Of a stretch of DNA of 64,000 nucleotides, positions 50,640 through 58,431 are shown in pieces. The notes beneath the pieces are model-generated. The model saw only the letters and a list, made by a program, of their open reading frames with translations. It did not search any database and was not told the origin of the DNA. The DNA is from Nonomuraea soli (GTDB lineage Bacteria > Actinomycetota > Actinomycetes > Streptosporangiales > Streptosporangiaceae): NCBI RefSeq assembly GCF_013761175.1, contig NZ_JACDUR010000003.1, forward strand, positions 62,001-126,000, written 5' to 3'. Every line of letters starts with the position of its first letter. The first letter of the stretch is position 1. Made by a program: the position numbers and the translations under genes.

Positions 50640-51290
50640 ATGACGAACACAGCTCTGATCACCGGCTCGTCCCGCGGTCTCGGCCTCGCGCTCGCGCGGT
50701 CGCTGGCGGGCGCGGGCTGGAACCTCGTCCTGACCGCGCGGGACTCCCTGCCGCTCAGGGCCGCGGCCGACGAACTCGGCGCCCTGGCACTGCCCGGCGA
50801 CGTCGCCGACCCCGCGCACCGGCGCCGGCTCGCGGACGCCGTACCAGAACTCGACCTCCTGGTGAACAACGCCAGCGCCCTGGGCGGCATCCGCCCGCTC
50901 GACGCCTTCCCCCTGGACACCTTCCGCGGGCTCCTGGAGACCAACGTGACCGCCCCCCTGGCTCTCGTCCAGGAGACGCTGCCCGTGCTGCGCGCCCGGC
51001 ACGGCGCGATCGTGAACGTCACCTCCGACGCCGCCACCGGCTCCTACGCCGGATGGGGCGGATACGGGAGCACCAAGGCCGCGCTGGAGCAACTGTCCAA
51101 CGTGCTGGCCGCCGAAGAGCCCGACGTGGCGGTGTGGTGGGTCGATCCGGGCGAGATGAACACCGCCATGCTGGCCGAGGCCGTCGGAGCGGAGGAGGCC
51201 GCGGGGGCCGCCGACCCTGCCAAGGTCGCCGCCACCCTGCACGACCTGGTGCGCAGCCGCCCCGCCAGCGGCCGGGTGAACCTGCAATGA
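50640..51290 (+). CDS. short-chain dehydrogenase/reductase
   Basis: A 216-residue SDR with ATG at 50640 after GGGGAGC. NAD(P) loop TALITGSSRGLGLALARSLAG, LLVNNASALGG, NVTSDAATGSYAGWGGYGSTKAALEQL (Ser...Tyr-x3-Lys catalytic residues). The substrate is unknown. Its TGA overlaps the ATG of the QueA-like gene (ATGA), so the two are coupled. Confidence 0.9.
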   Translation: MTNTALITGSSRGLGLALARSLAGAGWNLVLTARDSLPLRAAADELGALALPGDVADPAHRRRLADAVPELDLLVNNASALGGIRPLDAFPLDTFRGLLETNVTAPLALVQETLPVLRARHGAIVNVTSDAATGSYAGWGGYGSTKAALEQLSNVLAAEEPDVAVWWVDPGEMNTAMLAEAVGAEEAAGAADPAKVAATLHDLVRSRPASGRVNLQ

Positions 51291-52294
51291 GCGCGCTCAC
51301 CAAGGATCCCTTCGCGGGAATGGCCTTCGAGTCCGTGCCCGAGGCGCACGAGCCGCCGGAGGCACGCGGGCTGGCACGCGACGGGGTGCGGCTGCTGCTC
51401 TCACGCGGCGCCGAGGTCTCCCACCACCGCTTCCCCGAGCTGCCCGAACTGCTGGAACCGGGCGACCTGGTCGTGGTGAACAACTCGGCCACCCTGCCCG
51501 CGGCCGTCCGCCTCGACCGGCTGGCCGTGCACTTCTCCACCGCCCGCGAGGACGGCACCTGGCTCGTCGAGCTGCGCCGCCTCGGCCCCAAGGGCACCCA
51601 GCCCTACGGCGGCGGCGAACAGGGCGAGTGGCTCCCCCTGCCAGGAGGGGCCACGCTGCGGCTGCTCGACCGCGAGACCCCGCGCCTGTGGCGGGCCGTG
51701 CTCGACCGCGACGTCGAGAGCTACCTGCGCAGGTACGGCAAGCCCATCCGCTACTCCTACGTGCCGCGGGAATGGCCCATCGAGGACTACCAGACGGTCT
51801 TCGCGACCGTGCCGGGCAGCGCCGAGATGCCCAGCGCGGGCCGGCCCTTCAGCACCCGGCTGGTGACCGAGCTGGTCTCGCGCGGCGTCACCGTGGCTCC
51901 CATCACCCTGCACACCGGCGTCGCCTCGCCGGAGAAGGGCGAGCCGCCCTACGCCGAGCGCTTCGCCGTACCGGCCTCCACCGCGCGGCTGGTCGAGCAC
52001 ACGCGGGCGGCGGGAGGGCGGGTGATCGCCGTGGGGACGACCGTCGTGCGGGCGCTGGAGACCACGGCCCTCACGGGGCGGTCATCGGGGTGGACCACCC
52101 ATCTGGTCACGCCCGAGACCGGGGTGCGCTGGGTCGACGGGCTGCTCACGGGATTGCACGAACCGGTGTCGAGCCACGTGCGGCTGCTGACGGCCGTGGC
52201 GGGGGCCGAGGCGCTTTTCCTCGCCTACGAAGAAGCACTGCGAGAGGGGTATCTGTGGCACGAGTTCGGCGACGTGCACCTGATCCTTAAGTAA
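51287..52294 (+). CDS. QueA-like S-adenosylmethionine:tRNA ribosyltransferase-isomerase
   Basis: A 335-residue protein of the QueA family, which in other bacteria moves ribose from S-adenosylmethionine onto 7-aminomethyl-7-deazaguanine in tRNA. Family segments seen: ELLEPGDLVVVNNSATLPAA, RYGKPIRYSYVPREWPIEDYQTVFA, GSAEMPSAGRPFSTRLVTEL, GVTVAPITLHTGVASP, RVIAVGTTVVRALETT and GLLTGLHEPVSSHVRLLTAVAG. The N-terminal part is atypical. Actinomycetes often carry this divergent form without the rest of the queuosine pathway, so its true substrate is open. Coupled to the SDR gene upstream. Confidence 0.85.
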   Translation: MSALTKDPFAGMAFESVPEAHEPPEARGLARDGVRLLLSRGAEVSHHRFPELPELLEPGDLVVVNNSATLPAAVRLDRLAVHFSTAREDGTWLVELRRLGPKGTQPYGGGEQGEWLPLPGGATLRLLDRETPRLWRAVLDRDVESYLRRYGKPIRYSYVPREWPIEDYQTVFATVPGSAEMPSAGRPFSTRLVTELVSRGVTVAPITLHTGVASPEKGEPPYAERFAVPASTARLVEHTRAAGGRVIAVGTTVVRALETTALTGRSSGWTTHLVTPETGVRWVDGLLTGLHEPVSSHVRLLTAVAGAEALFLAYEEALREGYLWHEFGDVHLILK

Positions 52295-52392
52295 TAGCTT
52301 TACTTGCCTTTGACCTCCGTGATAGGAAAAGCCGGTATTTACGGGGGTGTCATTCGCGACGTCCTCCTCCGCTTTCCTCATGGAGACGTTGT

Positions 52393-52929
52393 ATGTCCAA
52401 GAAGACGTGGCTGACCGGCCTTTCTGCCGCTGTGGCCGCATCCGCGCTGTTCGTTTCCGCTCCCGCCTCCGCCGCCACCACGGCCGACGACCCGTACTCC
52501 GTCATGGACGTGGCCGTGAAGGGCCCCAAGAAGGTCAAGGCCGGCAAGACCTACAGGTACACGATCGAGGCCTACAACGAGGGCCCGCACGTGGCCGACT
52601 ACTACTACCTCGGCGGCACCCTGCCCAAGGGCACCGACCTGAAGAAGCTGCGCTACAGCGGCCCGACCGGCACCCGGTGCGCCATGGCCGACACCAGGAA
52701 CATCCTCTGCTGGGGCCCGTGGGTCCTGGAGAAGGGCGACAGCGACTGGCTGACCCTTCACATCCAGCTGAAGAAGGGCACCAAGGGCACCGCCACCGCC
52801 AAGCTGGGCGCCATCGTCTACGACATCCCCACCGGTATGACCGACCTGCCCAAGGACGAGATCGACCGCCTGGGCGGCTTCAACTCCTGGTTCTACGGCA
52901 AGACGGTCAAGTCCAAGATCGTCCGCTAG
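52393..52929 (+). CDS. secreted DUF11-like protein, paralogue 3
   Basis: A 178-residue exported protein, ATG after GGAG. Signal peptide about 1-28 (LTGLSAAVAASALFVSAPASA). The mature part shares the layout of the proteins at 43895 and 44584: DPYSVMDVAVKGPKKVKAGKTYRYT, YNEGPHVADYYYLGGTLPKG, CAM...LCWGPW cysteine pair, and GAIVYDIPTGMTDLPKDE. It lacks their Pro-rich C-terminal tail. It is thus a diverged, dispersed copy of the same family. A strong terminator follows. Confidence 0.8.
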   Translation: MSKKTWLTGLSAAVAASALFVSAPASAATTADDPYSVMDVAVKGPKKVKAGKTYRYTIEAYNEGPHVADYYYLGGTLPKGTDLKKLRYSGPTGTRCAMADTRNILCWGPWVLEKGDSDWLTLHIQLKKGTKGTATAKLGAIVYDIPTGMTDLPKDEIDRLGGFNSWFYGKTVKSKIVR

Positions 52930-53765
52930 CCCACCGTCAGGCCGGAAGGGTGCAGCACCCTTCCGGTCTGACGAACCGCCTGCCCCGTGACGCAGACGAC
53001 CGCCGCCTCGGCGGCACGCGCCAGATGCCTGCGGTCCACCGCCGTCAGCGGCGGCAACACGGTGACCTGGATCGTGAGCCGCCGCACAGACACCATCCTG
53101 AACACCGAGCTCAGCAGGCTGTCCTGGCCGATGTAGGCGGCCGCCGTCGAGCCCTGCTGGTTGTCCTCGCGATAGGCCAGCGCCACCGGCCTGACCGGCA
53201 CCCCGGCGTCGAGCGCCGCCTGGAAGACGGCGGGGCGGAAGGTGCCGCCACCTCGGCCGCACCAGGTCGTGCCCTCGGGGAAGGCCGCGACGCTGCGCCC
53301 CTCACGCAACGCCGCGCTCACCCTGGCCACCGCCTCGGGCAGGGCGTGCAGCGAGCCCCTGACGATGAACAGCGCGCCGGAGCGCCGCACCAGCCCGCCG
53401 ATCAGCGGCCACGTCGCGACCTCCTGCTTGGCCAGGGGCGTGCCGCCCAGCGCCGCCGCCATGACCAGCGGGTCCAGCCACGAGATGTGGTTGGCCACGA
53501 TGAGTGCCGAGCCGTCGCCGCCCACCTCCCTCGGCCAGCCCGCCCCGCCGTACACGGCGAAGCCCCGCCGTACCTCGATCCTGATGCCCAGGGCCCGCAC
53601 CAGCGCGCGCGACCAGGCCGGCGAGGTGCCCCTGACCACCAGCGCGGCCGCGACCACGGACACGGCGGCCAGCACCCGCACCAGCCTGCGCACCCACGAC
53701 GCGGGCCGCGACGGCTTCTGGATGCAGGCCTGCGGCGTGCACGGCGAGGTGGGAAACCAGCTCAT
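52926..53765 (-). CDS. lysophospholipid acyltransferase (PlsC/OlsA-like)
   Basis: A 279-residue 1-acylglycerol-phosphate-type acyltransferase. An N-terminal membrane helix (VRVLAAVSVVAAALVV) precedes the acyltransferase domain: IVANHISWLDPLVMA (NHxSxxD), SGALFIVRGS, SVAAFPEGTTWCG (FPEG), and VPVRPVALAYRED. It starts at the ATG at 53765; the frame is open to 54146 but that part overlaps the next gene. Its ATG overlaps the stop of the OlsB-like gene by 4 bases. The pair suggests transfer of a second acyl chain to lyso-ornithine lipid (inference). Confidence 0.85.
   Translation of the reverse strand: MSWFPTSPCTPQACIQKPSRPASWVRRLVRVLAAVSVVAAALVVRGTSPAWSRALVRALGIRIEVRRGFAVYGGAGWPREVGGDGSALIVANHISWLDPLVMAAALGGTPLAKQEVATWPLIGGLVRRSGALFIVRGSLHALPEAVARVSAALREGRSVAAFPEGTTWCGRGGGTFRPAVFQAALDAGVPVRPVALAYREDNQQGSTAAAYIGQDSLLSSVFRMVSVRRLTIQVTVLPPLTAVDRRHLARAAEAAVVCVTGQAVRQTGRVLHPSGLTVG
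52936..52972. terminator. strong hairpin terminator
   Basis: CCGGAAGGGTGC-A-GCACCCTTCCGG (12-base perfect stem, one-base loop) extended by GTCAG/CTGAC. It lies after the DUF11-like gene and inside the end of the convergent acyltransferase gene. Confidence 0.75.
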
Positions 53766-54439
53766 CGCTCCCCCAGGAAGTGGCGCAGGTAGCGGTCGTT
53801 CACCCGCGACATGGGCAGCAGCACCAGGAAATCGGCCGTCCCGAAAGCCGGATCCAGCGCGGGCGGCCCGCACACCCACGCGCCCAGGCGCAGGTAGCCG
53901 CGCAGCAGCGGCGGCAGCCGGAAGTCGCTGCGACGCTCCTGACCCAGGTCCGACCAGGGCAGCAGCGGCTTGACCCGATACTCCTCCGGGCCCAGCGGCA
54001 CCCGGTCGGCCACGTCGCCGGCATCCTCGACCGGCACCGAACAGCAGCCCACCAGCCAGCTGTGCCCGCCGTCGACCATGTAGCGGGCGATGCTCGCCCA
54101 CATCAGGCCGATGACGGTCCCCGTGCGGTGATCGGGGTGCACGCACGACCGGCCGGTCTCGACCATGCCGGGCCTGATCGCTTTCAGCGGGCTCAGATCG
54201 AACTCGGTCTCGGAGTAGAGCTGGTCGCTACGGCCGGGCGGCAGCAGGCGGTAGGTGCCCACCACCTCGCCCTCCGAGCGGACCAGCAGATGATCGCAGT
54301 AGGCGTCGAACCGGTCGACGTCGTGCCCGCTCACCGGGGAGTCGAGCCGGGCGCCGAACTCGTCGGCGAAGACCTGATAGCGGAGACGTTGCGCGGCCCT
54401 GAGGTCCGCGGCCGATTGCGCGAGCCCGACGGTGTACAT
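53762..54439 (-). CDS. OlsB-like N-acyltransferase (GNAT fold)
   Basis: A 225-residue protein from the ATG at 54439 (a GTG at 54484 would add 15 residues). It resembles ornithine-acyl-ACP N-acyltransferase OlsB and hemolysin-type acetyltransferases: LRAAQRLRYQVFADEFGARLD, DAYCDHLLVRSEGEVVGTYRLL, YSETEFDLSPLK, METGRSCVHPDHRTGTVIGLMW, and MVDGGHSWLVGCCSVP. Such enzymes N-acylate ornithine with 3-hydroxy fatty acyl groups. The downstream PlsC-like gene would be the OlsA partner. Start of serB is divergent. Confidence 0.75.
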   Translation of the reverse strand: MYTVGLAQSAADLRAAQRLRYQVFADEFGARLDSPVSGHDVDRFDAYCDHLLVRSEGEVVGTYRLLPPGRSDQLYSETEFDLSPLKAIRPGMVETGRSCVHPDHRTGTVIGLMWASIARYMVDGGHSWLVGCCSVPVEDAGDVADRVPLGPEEYRVKPLLPWSDLGQERRSDFRLPPLLRGYLRLGAWVCGPPALDPAFGTADFLVLLPMSRVNDRYLRHFLGER

Positions 54440-54543
54440 GGGTCCAATGAACGCAGGCGATGGTTGCCGCCACCCGAAACTCACCCGTCCACATGGTGAA
54501 CCTCCTGCACGACCATGACGGCGCGCCCAGTAGCGTGGCCGGT

Positions 54544-55752
54544 GTGGACCAGCGAACCCTCCTGATCACTCTCACCGGCCCCGACCGGCCGGGGGTCACC
54601 TCGCGCCTCTTCGCCGTCCTGTCCGGTTTCCCGGTGACCGTCGCCGACATCGAACAGGTCGTCATCCGGGGACGGCTGACCCTGGGCGTGCTCATCGCCT
54701 ACGCGGGCGGGCCGTCGACCGGCACCGGCACCACCATCGGCGGCCTGTGGACCGCGGTGGAGCACGTGGCCGAGGACCTGGGCATGGAGGTGGAGCTGTC
54801 CACCGGCTCGTCGGTCAAGGAACGCCGCCGGCGCGGCCGCCTGTCGATCAGCGTGCTCGGCCAGCCGCTGCAGCCGGCCGCCATCGCCGGCATCGCCGGG
54901 CGCATCGCCGCCGCCGGCGCCAACATCGACCGCATCGAGCGCCTGGCCCAGTGGCCGGTGACCTCCATCGAGCTGTCCGTCTCCGGCGCCGACCCCGAGA
55001 CGTTGCGTGCCGAACTCGCCCTCGAAGCAGCTCTTCAAGAGGTCGACGTCGCCGTCCAGCGCATCAGCCTCTCGCGCCGGGCCAAGCGCCTCATCTGCAT
55101 GGACGTCGACTCCACGCTCATCCAGGGCGAGGTCATCGAGCTCCTGGCCGCCCACGCCGGCTGCCTCGACGAGGTGGCCCGCGTCACCGAGGAGGCCATG
55201 CGCGGCGAGCTCGACTTCGCAGAATCGCTGCGCCGCCGCGTCGCCCTGCTCGAAGGGCTGTCGGCCGAGGTCTTCGAGAAGGTGCGCCGCGAGGTCGTGC
55301 TCACCCCCGGCGCGCGCACCCTCGTGCGCACACTCAAGCGCCTCGACTACCGCTTCGCCATCGTCAGCGGCGGCTTCACCCAGATCACCGACGCCCTCGT
55401 CGACGACCTCGGCATCGACTACTCCGCGGCCAACACCCTGGAGGTCGCCGACGGCGTGCTGACCGGCCGCGTGACCGGCGAGATCGTCGACCGTCCCGGC
55501 AAGGCCAGGGCGCTGGAGAGGTTCGCCACGGCCGCGGGCATCCCGATGAGCCAGACCGTGGCCATCGGCGACGGCGCCAACGACCTCGACATGATCGCCG
55601 CCGCCGGGCTCGGCATCGCGTTCAACGCCAAGCCCGTCGTGCGCCAGGCCGCCGACACCACCGTCAACACGCCCTACCTCGACTCGATCCTCTACCTGCT
55701 CGGCATCCCGCGCGACGAGATCGAGGCGGCCGACGCGGAAGACGCCAGCTGA
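54544..55752 (+). CDS. serB: phosphoserine phosphatase
   Basis: A SerB of about 402 residues from the GTG at 54544; an ATG at 54493 would add 17. TAGCGT lies at leaderless distance before the GTG. N-terminal ACT domains start RTLLITLTGPDRPGVTSRLF. The HAD phosphatase domain has DVDSTLIQGEVIELLA (nucleophile DxD), the FAIVSGGFTQ motif II and GDGANDLDMIAAAGLGIAF motif IV. It converts phosphoserine to serine. The 3' end overlaps the convergent FUSC gene by 61 bases. Confidence 0.95.
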   Translation: MDQRTLLITLTGPDRPGVTSRLFAVLSGFPVTVADIEQVVIRGRLTLGVLIAYAGGPSTGTGTTIGGLWTAVEHVAEDLGMEVELSTGSSVKERRRRGRLSISVLGQPLQPAAIAGIAGRIAAAGANIDRIERLAQWPVTSIELSVSGADPETLRAELALEAALQEVDVAVQRISLSRRAKRLICMDVDSTLIQGEVIELLAAHAGCLDEVARVTEEAMRGELDFAESLRRRVALLEGLSAEVFEKVRREVVLTPGARTLVRTLKRLDYRFAIVSGGFTQITDALVDDLGIDYSAANTLEVADGVLTGRVTGEIVDRPGKARALERFATAAGIPMSQTVAIGDGANDLDMIAAAGLGIAFNAKPVVRQAADTTVNTPYLDSILYLLGIPRDEIEAADAEDAS

Positions 55753-57659
55753 ACCACGTCCTCACACAACGCGCGCAGCGCGGGCCGCGCCGTCAGCTCC
55801 CGGCCCGCCGCGTCGAGCCGCCCCAGGCGCGGCGGCTCCTCGCCGTCCTGTACGGCACGCGCCAAGGCCTCCAGCTGGTCGGCGACGGTGTCGAGCACCG
55901 CCACCACGGCGCCGTCGGCACCATCCTGGCCGCCCAGCACCGCTGACATGAGCATCGAGTCGTCCCTGATCCTCCTGCTGATCGCGACCGCCTCGACCAG
56001 TTCCTTCGGCGCCTCGCGCATCGGCGGCTCCTTGGCCAGGCGCGCCAGCGACTCGTCCAGCGCCACGGCGGCGTCCCCCGCCTGCACGATGCGCTCCGGC
56101 ACCGCCTTGAGATCGCCCTCCGCCAGGGTCCGCACCAGGCTCGCATGCCTGACCAGCAGGTCGACGAGATAGCCCCTCGGCTTGCCCGCCTCGCCCCTGG
56201 GCCACAACACCCTCGCCGCCAGCAGCGCCAGCACACCGCCCGCCGCGGTCAGCCCCAGCCGCGCCGCCGCCGCGGGCCAGTCGAGCGTGGTGGCGAAGTC
56301 CGACAACATCAGGGCCAGCGGGGTGGCGAGAATGCTCCAGTAGCCGAAGCTCACCTCCCGCAAGGCGAAACCCGCGGTGCCGAAGACGAGAACGATGCCG
56401 ACGATGGTGAACCTGCCGGGGACGAGGGCGAGGATCAGCGCGGCCACCGTGGCACCGACGACCGTACCGGCGACCCGGAGGACCACGCGCTCGACGGTGT
56501 CGCCGTAGGTGGAGCGCATGGCCATGAGGACCATGAAGACGAACCAGCGGCCGTGGTGGGCGTGGAAGCCGATCATCAGGGCCATGGCCAGGGCGGTCGT
56601 CAGTCCGACGCGGGCGGCGTGGGCCGGCTCCTTGAGCTCCGGCCAGGCCAGGCGGGGGCGGCGCTCGGGCGCGTGCACGCCCTGGGAGGCCAGGAGGCCG
56701 GCGGTGCGGACGGCGGCGGCCATACGATCCAGGCAGCGGCGTACGGCTGCCAGGCGGGCCAGCTCGGCGGAGGTTTCGCCGGCTTTCGCTGTGGCGTGCT
56801 TGACCTGCTCCGCGTAGGCCGCCACCGCCGACAGCGCCACCGGCACCCCTACCGCGCTCCCCGCGGCCGCCTCCCTGAGCGCCCCGGCCAGCGCACCGAC
56901 CGCAGCACGCGGATCCGGCGCCCGCCCCATGCCCTCCACCAGCACCCGCAGCGCGACCGTCTCGTGGAAGACCCGCCGCAGCACCCCCACGTAGTTGTCC
57001 GGAGTGCGATCATGGTCGTCCGAGCTGTGAAACGAGGCAGAAGCCGTGGCCGCCGCCCCGATCGCCTTCGACAACCGCTGCCGCCGCTCGTGCCACTCCT
57101 CCTCGCCCAGCTTCAGCCCGTCGAGCAGGCTCGCGGCAGCCGTACAGGCCTGACTCAACGCCGACGTGAGCGGATCCAGCCGGTTGAACGGCCACGCCGC
57201 CAGCGCCAGCACCGCGTACAGCAGCCCGCCGCCGGCCAGCATCAGCGGCGGCGTCCACCCGATCGGCAGCGCGTCGTAGTACCCCACCACCAGCGCCAGC
57301 GCCGGCGGCACCCCGAACGTGCGCCACTGCGCGCCCGCCGCCGCCACCAGCCCCACGGCGACGATCGCCGCCGCAGGAAAGGGCGACAACAACGCGCCCA
57401 GCCAGAACGCCGCCGAGATGAGCGCCACCGTGGCCAGCACCCTGCGCGCCCGCACGCCGTACGGCTTGCCGTACACGTCGCCGAACGCCGTGAAGTAAGC
57501 GCCGAGCGCGGCGATCGACCCGTAATGCGGATGCCCGCCGACCAGCCCGGCCACCAGCGGCAGCGCCATCGAGACCGCGCACAGCACGCCGTAGCCCCAC
57601 GGCGGCCGGGCGGGCAGCTCGAATCCGCGTCGCAACGCTCTGGCGGCCGTCGCCCGCAT
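55692..57659 (-). CDS. FUSC-family membrane protein
   Basis: A 655-residue membrane protein of the FUSC/aromatic acid exporter type. It has two hydrophobic blocks: 20-165 (PPWGYGVLCAVSMALPLVAGLVGG, VLATVALISAAFWLGALLS, MLAGGGLLYAVLALAAWPF) and 330-480 (TTALAMALMIGFHAHHGRWFVFM, GTVVGATVAALILALVPG, LGLTAAGGVLALLAARVLWP). Between and after them are cytosolic helical regions. The family exports aromatic acids or fusaric acid in known cases. The substrate here is unknown. Separated by 15 bases from the SixA-like gene. Confidence 0.88.
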   Translation of the reverse strand: MRATAARALRRGFELPARPPWGYGVLCAVSMALPLVAGLVGGHPHYGSIAALGAYFTAFGDVYGKPYGVRARRVLATVALISAAFWLGALLSPFPAAAIVAVGLVAAAGAQWRTFGVPPALALVVGYYDALPIGWTPPLMLAGGGLLYAVLALAAWPFNRLDPLTSALSQACTAAASLLDGLKLGEEEWHERRQRLSKAIGAAATASASFHSSDDHDRTPDNYVGVLRRVFHETVALRVLVEGMGRAPDPRAAVGALAGALREAAAGSAVGVPVALSAVAAYAEQVKHATAKAGETSAELARLAAVRRCLDRMAAAVRTAGLLASQGVHAPERRPRLAWPELKEPAHAARVGLTTALAMALMIGFHAHHGRWFVFMVLMAMRSTYGDTVERVVLRVAGTVVGATVAALILALVPGRFTIVGIVLVFGTAGFALREVSFGYWSILATPLALMLSDFATTLDWPAAAARLGLTAAGGVLALLAARVLWPRGEAGKPRGYLVDLLVRHASLVRTLAEGDLKAVPERIVQAGDAAVALDESLARLAKEPPMREAPKELVEAVAISRRIRDDSMLMSAVLGGQDGADGAVVAVLDTVADQLEALARAVQDGEEPPRLGRLDAAGRELTARPALRALCEDVVQLASSASAASISSRGMPSR

Positions 57660-57674
57660 AGGCAGTGTCCCCGG

Positions 57675-58136
57675 TCAGTTCTCCTTGGGATCCCAGCGCG
57701 CGACCAGGCGTCCCTCCCCTGGCCAGAGGTCTACCCACGGACACTCGATCTCGATCACCGCGTACGCGCCCGGGCGCATGTGATGGTCGCCGCCGGCGAG
57801 CTCCTCGATGGCGGGGTTGTGCCCGCACAACACCACGGTCCGCACCGCGTCGTCGGTCCTGCGCACGACCTCCAGCAGATCTTCCGGGTAGGCCTCGTAG
57901 ATCTCGCGCTCGAAGCTCGTCTCCGTGTCGGGGAAGGCCAGCTCCGCCGTACGCCTGGTGCGGGTCGAGGGCGAGCAGAGCACCAGGTCGGGGGCGAGGC
58001 CGGCCTCGCGGATGGCGTCGCCCGCCCGCTTGGCGTCGCGCTCGCCCCGGTCGGTCAGGGGGCGCTCGCGGTCGGCCAGGCCGAGGACCTGGGCGGCTTT
58101 GGCGTGGCGGAGCAGGATGAGGGTGCGGGTCGTCAT
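57675..58136 (-). CDS. SixA-like histidine phosphatase
   Basis: A 153-residue histidine phosphatase. The catalytic RHAK motif is in LILLRHAKAAQVLGLADRERPLTDRG; further residues are LVLCSPSTRTRRTAELAF and TVVLCGHNPAIEELAGG with the second catalytic histidine. It acts on phosphohistidine or small phosphate substrates. It precedes FUSC and follows the 37-residue membrane peptide gene on the same strand. Confidence 0.9.
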   Translation of the reverse strand: MTTRTLILLRHAKAAQVLGLADRERPLTDRGERDAKRAGDAIREAGLAPDLVLCSPSTRTRRTAELAFPDTETSFEREIYEAYPEDLLEVVRRTDDAVRTVVLCGHNPAIEELAGGDHHMRPGAYAVIEIECPWVDLWPGEGRLVARWDPKEN

Positions 58137-58142
58137 CGTCGC

Positions 58143-58256
58143 TCAGCCCCTGCTCGTGGCCCACACGGCCAGCACGGTGATCACGGCCAGGATCACCAGC
58201 ATCGCCAGGAGGATGATGGCCAGGGTCTTCCCGCCGTTCGGCCGTTGCTCTTCCAT
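58143..58256 (-). CDS. small single-pass membrane protein (37 aa)
   Basis: Too short for common ORF cut-offs. ATG at 58256 with GGGAG about nine bases upstream. Sequence: MEEQRPNGGK, then a strong hydrophobic segment TLAIILLAMLVILAVITVLA and WATSRG. It ends 6 bases before the SixA-like start, suggesting co-transcription. Function unknown. Confidence 0.55.
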   Translation of the reverse strand: MEEQRPNGGKTLAIILLAMLVILAVITVLAVWATSRG

Positions 58257-58384
58257 GGGTTCAGTCTCCCACGCGTACGGCCCGCGCCCCCGCGCCGCCT
58301 GCCCCCTGCCCTCTCGTGCTTTCCCTGCCCGCTGCCATTTCCCTGCCCTGCTGGGAAGCCCCGCTTCTCCTGCGGAAACGTGAA

Positions 58385-58414
58385 AAGGCCCCCCGGAACC
58401 AGCCGGAGGGCCTT
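58385..58414 (-). terminator. terminator of hppA
   Basis: Stem AAGGCCC-c-CCGG/CCGG-a-GGGCCTT with TTTTC on the minus-strand side, 17 bases beyond the hppA stop. Confidence 0.75.
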
Positions 58415-58431
58415 CGCGTGAACCACGTCAC

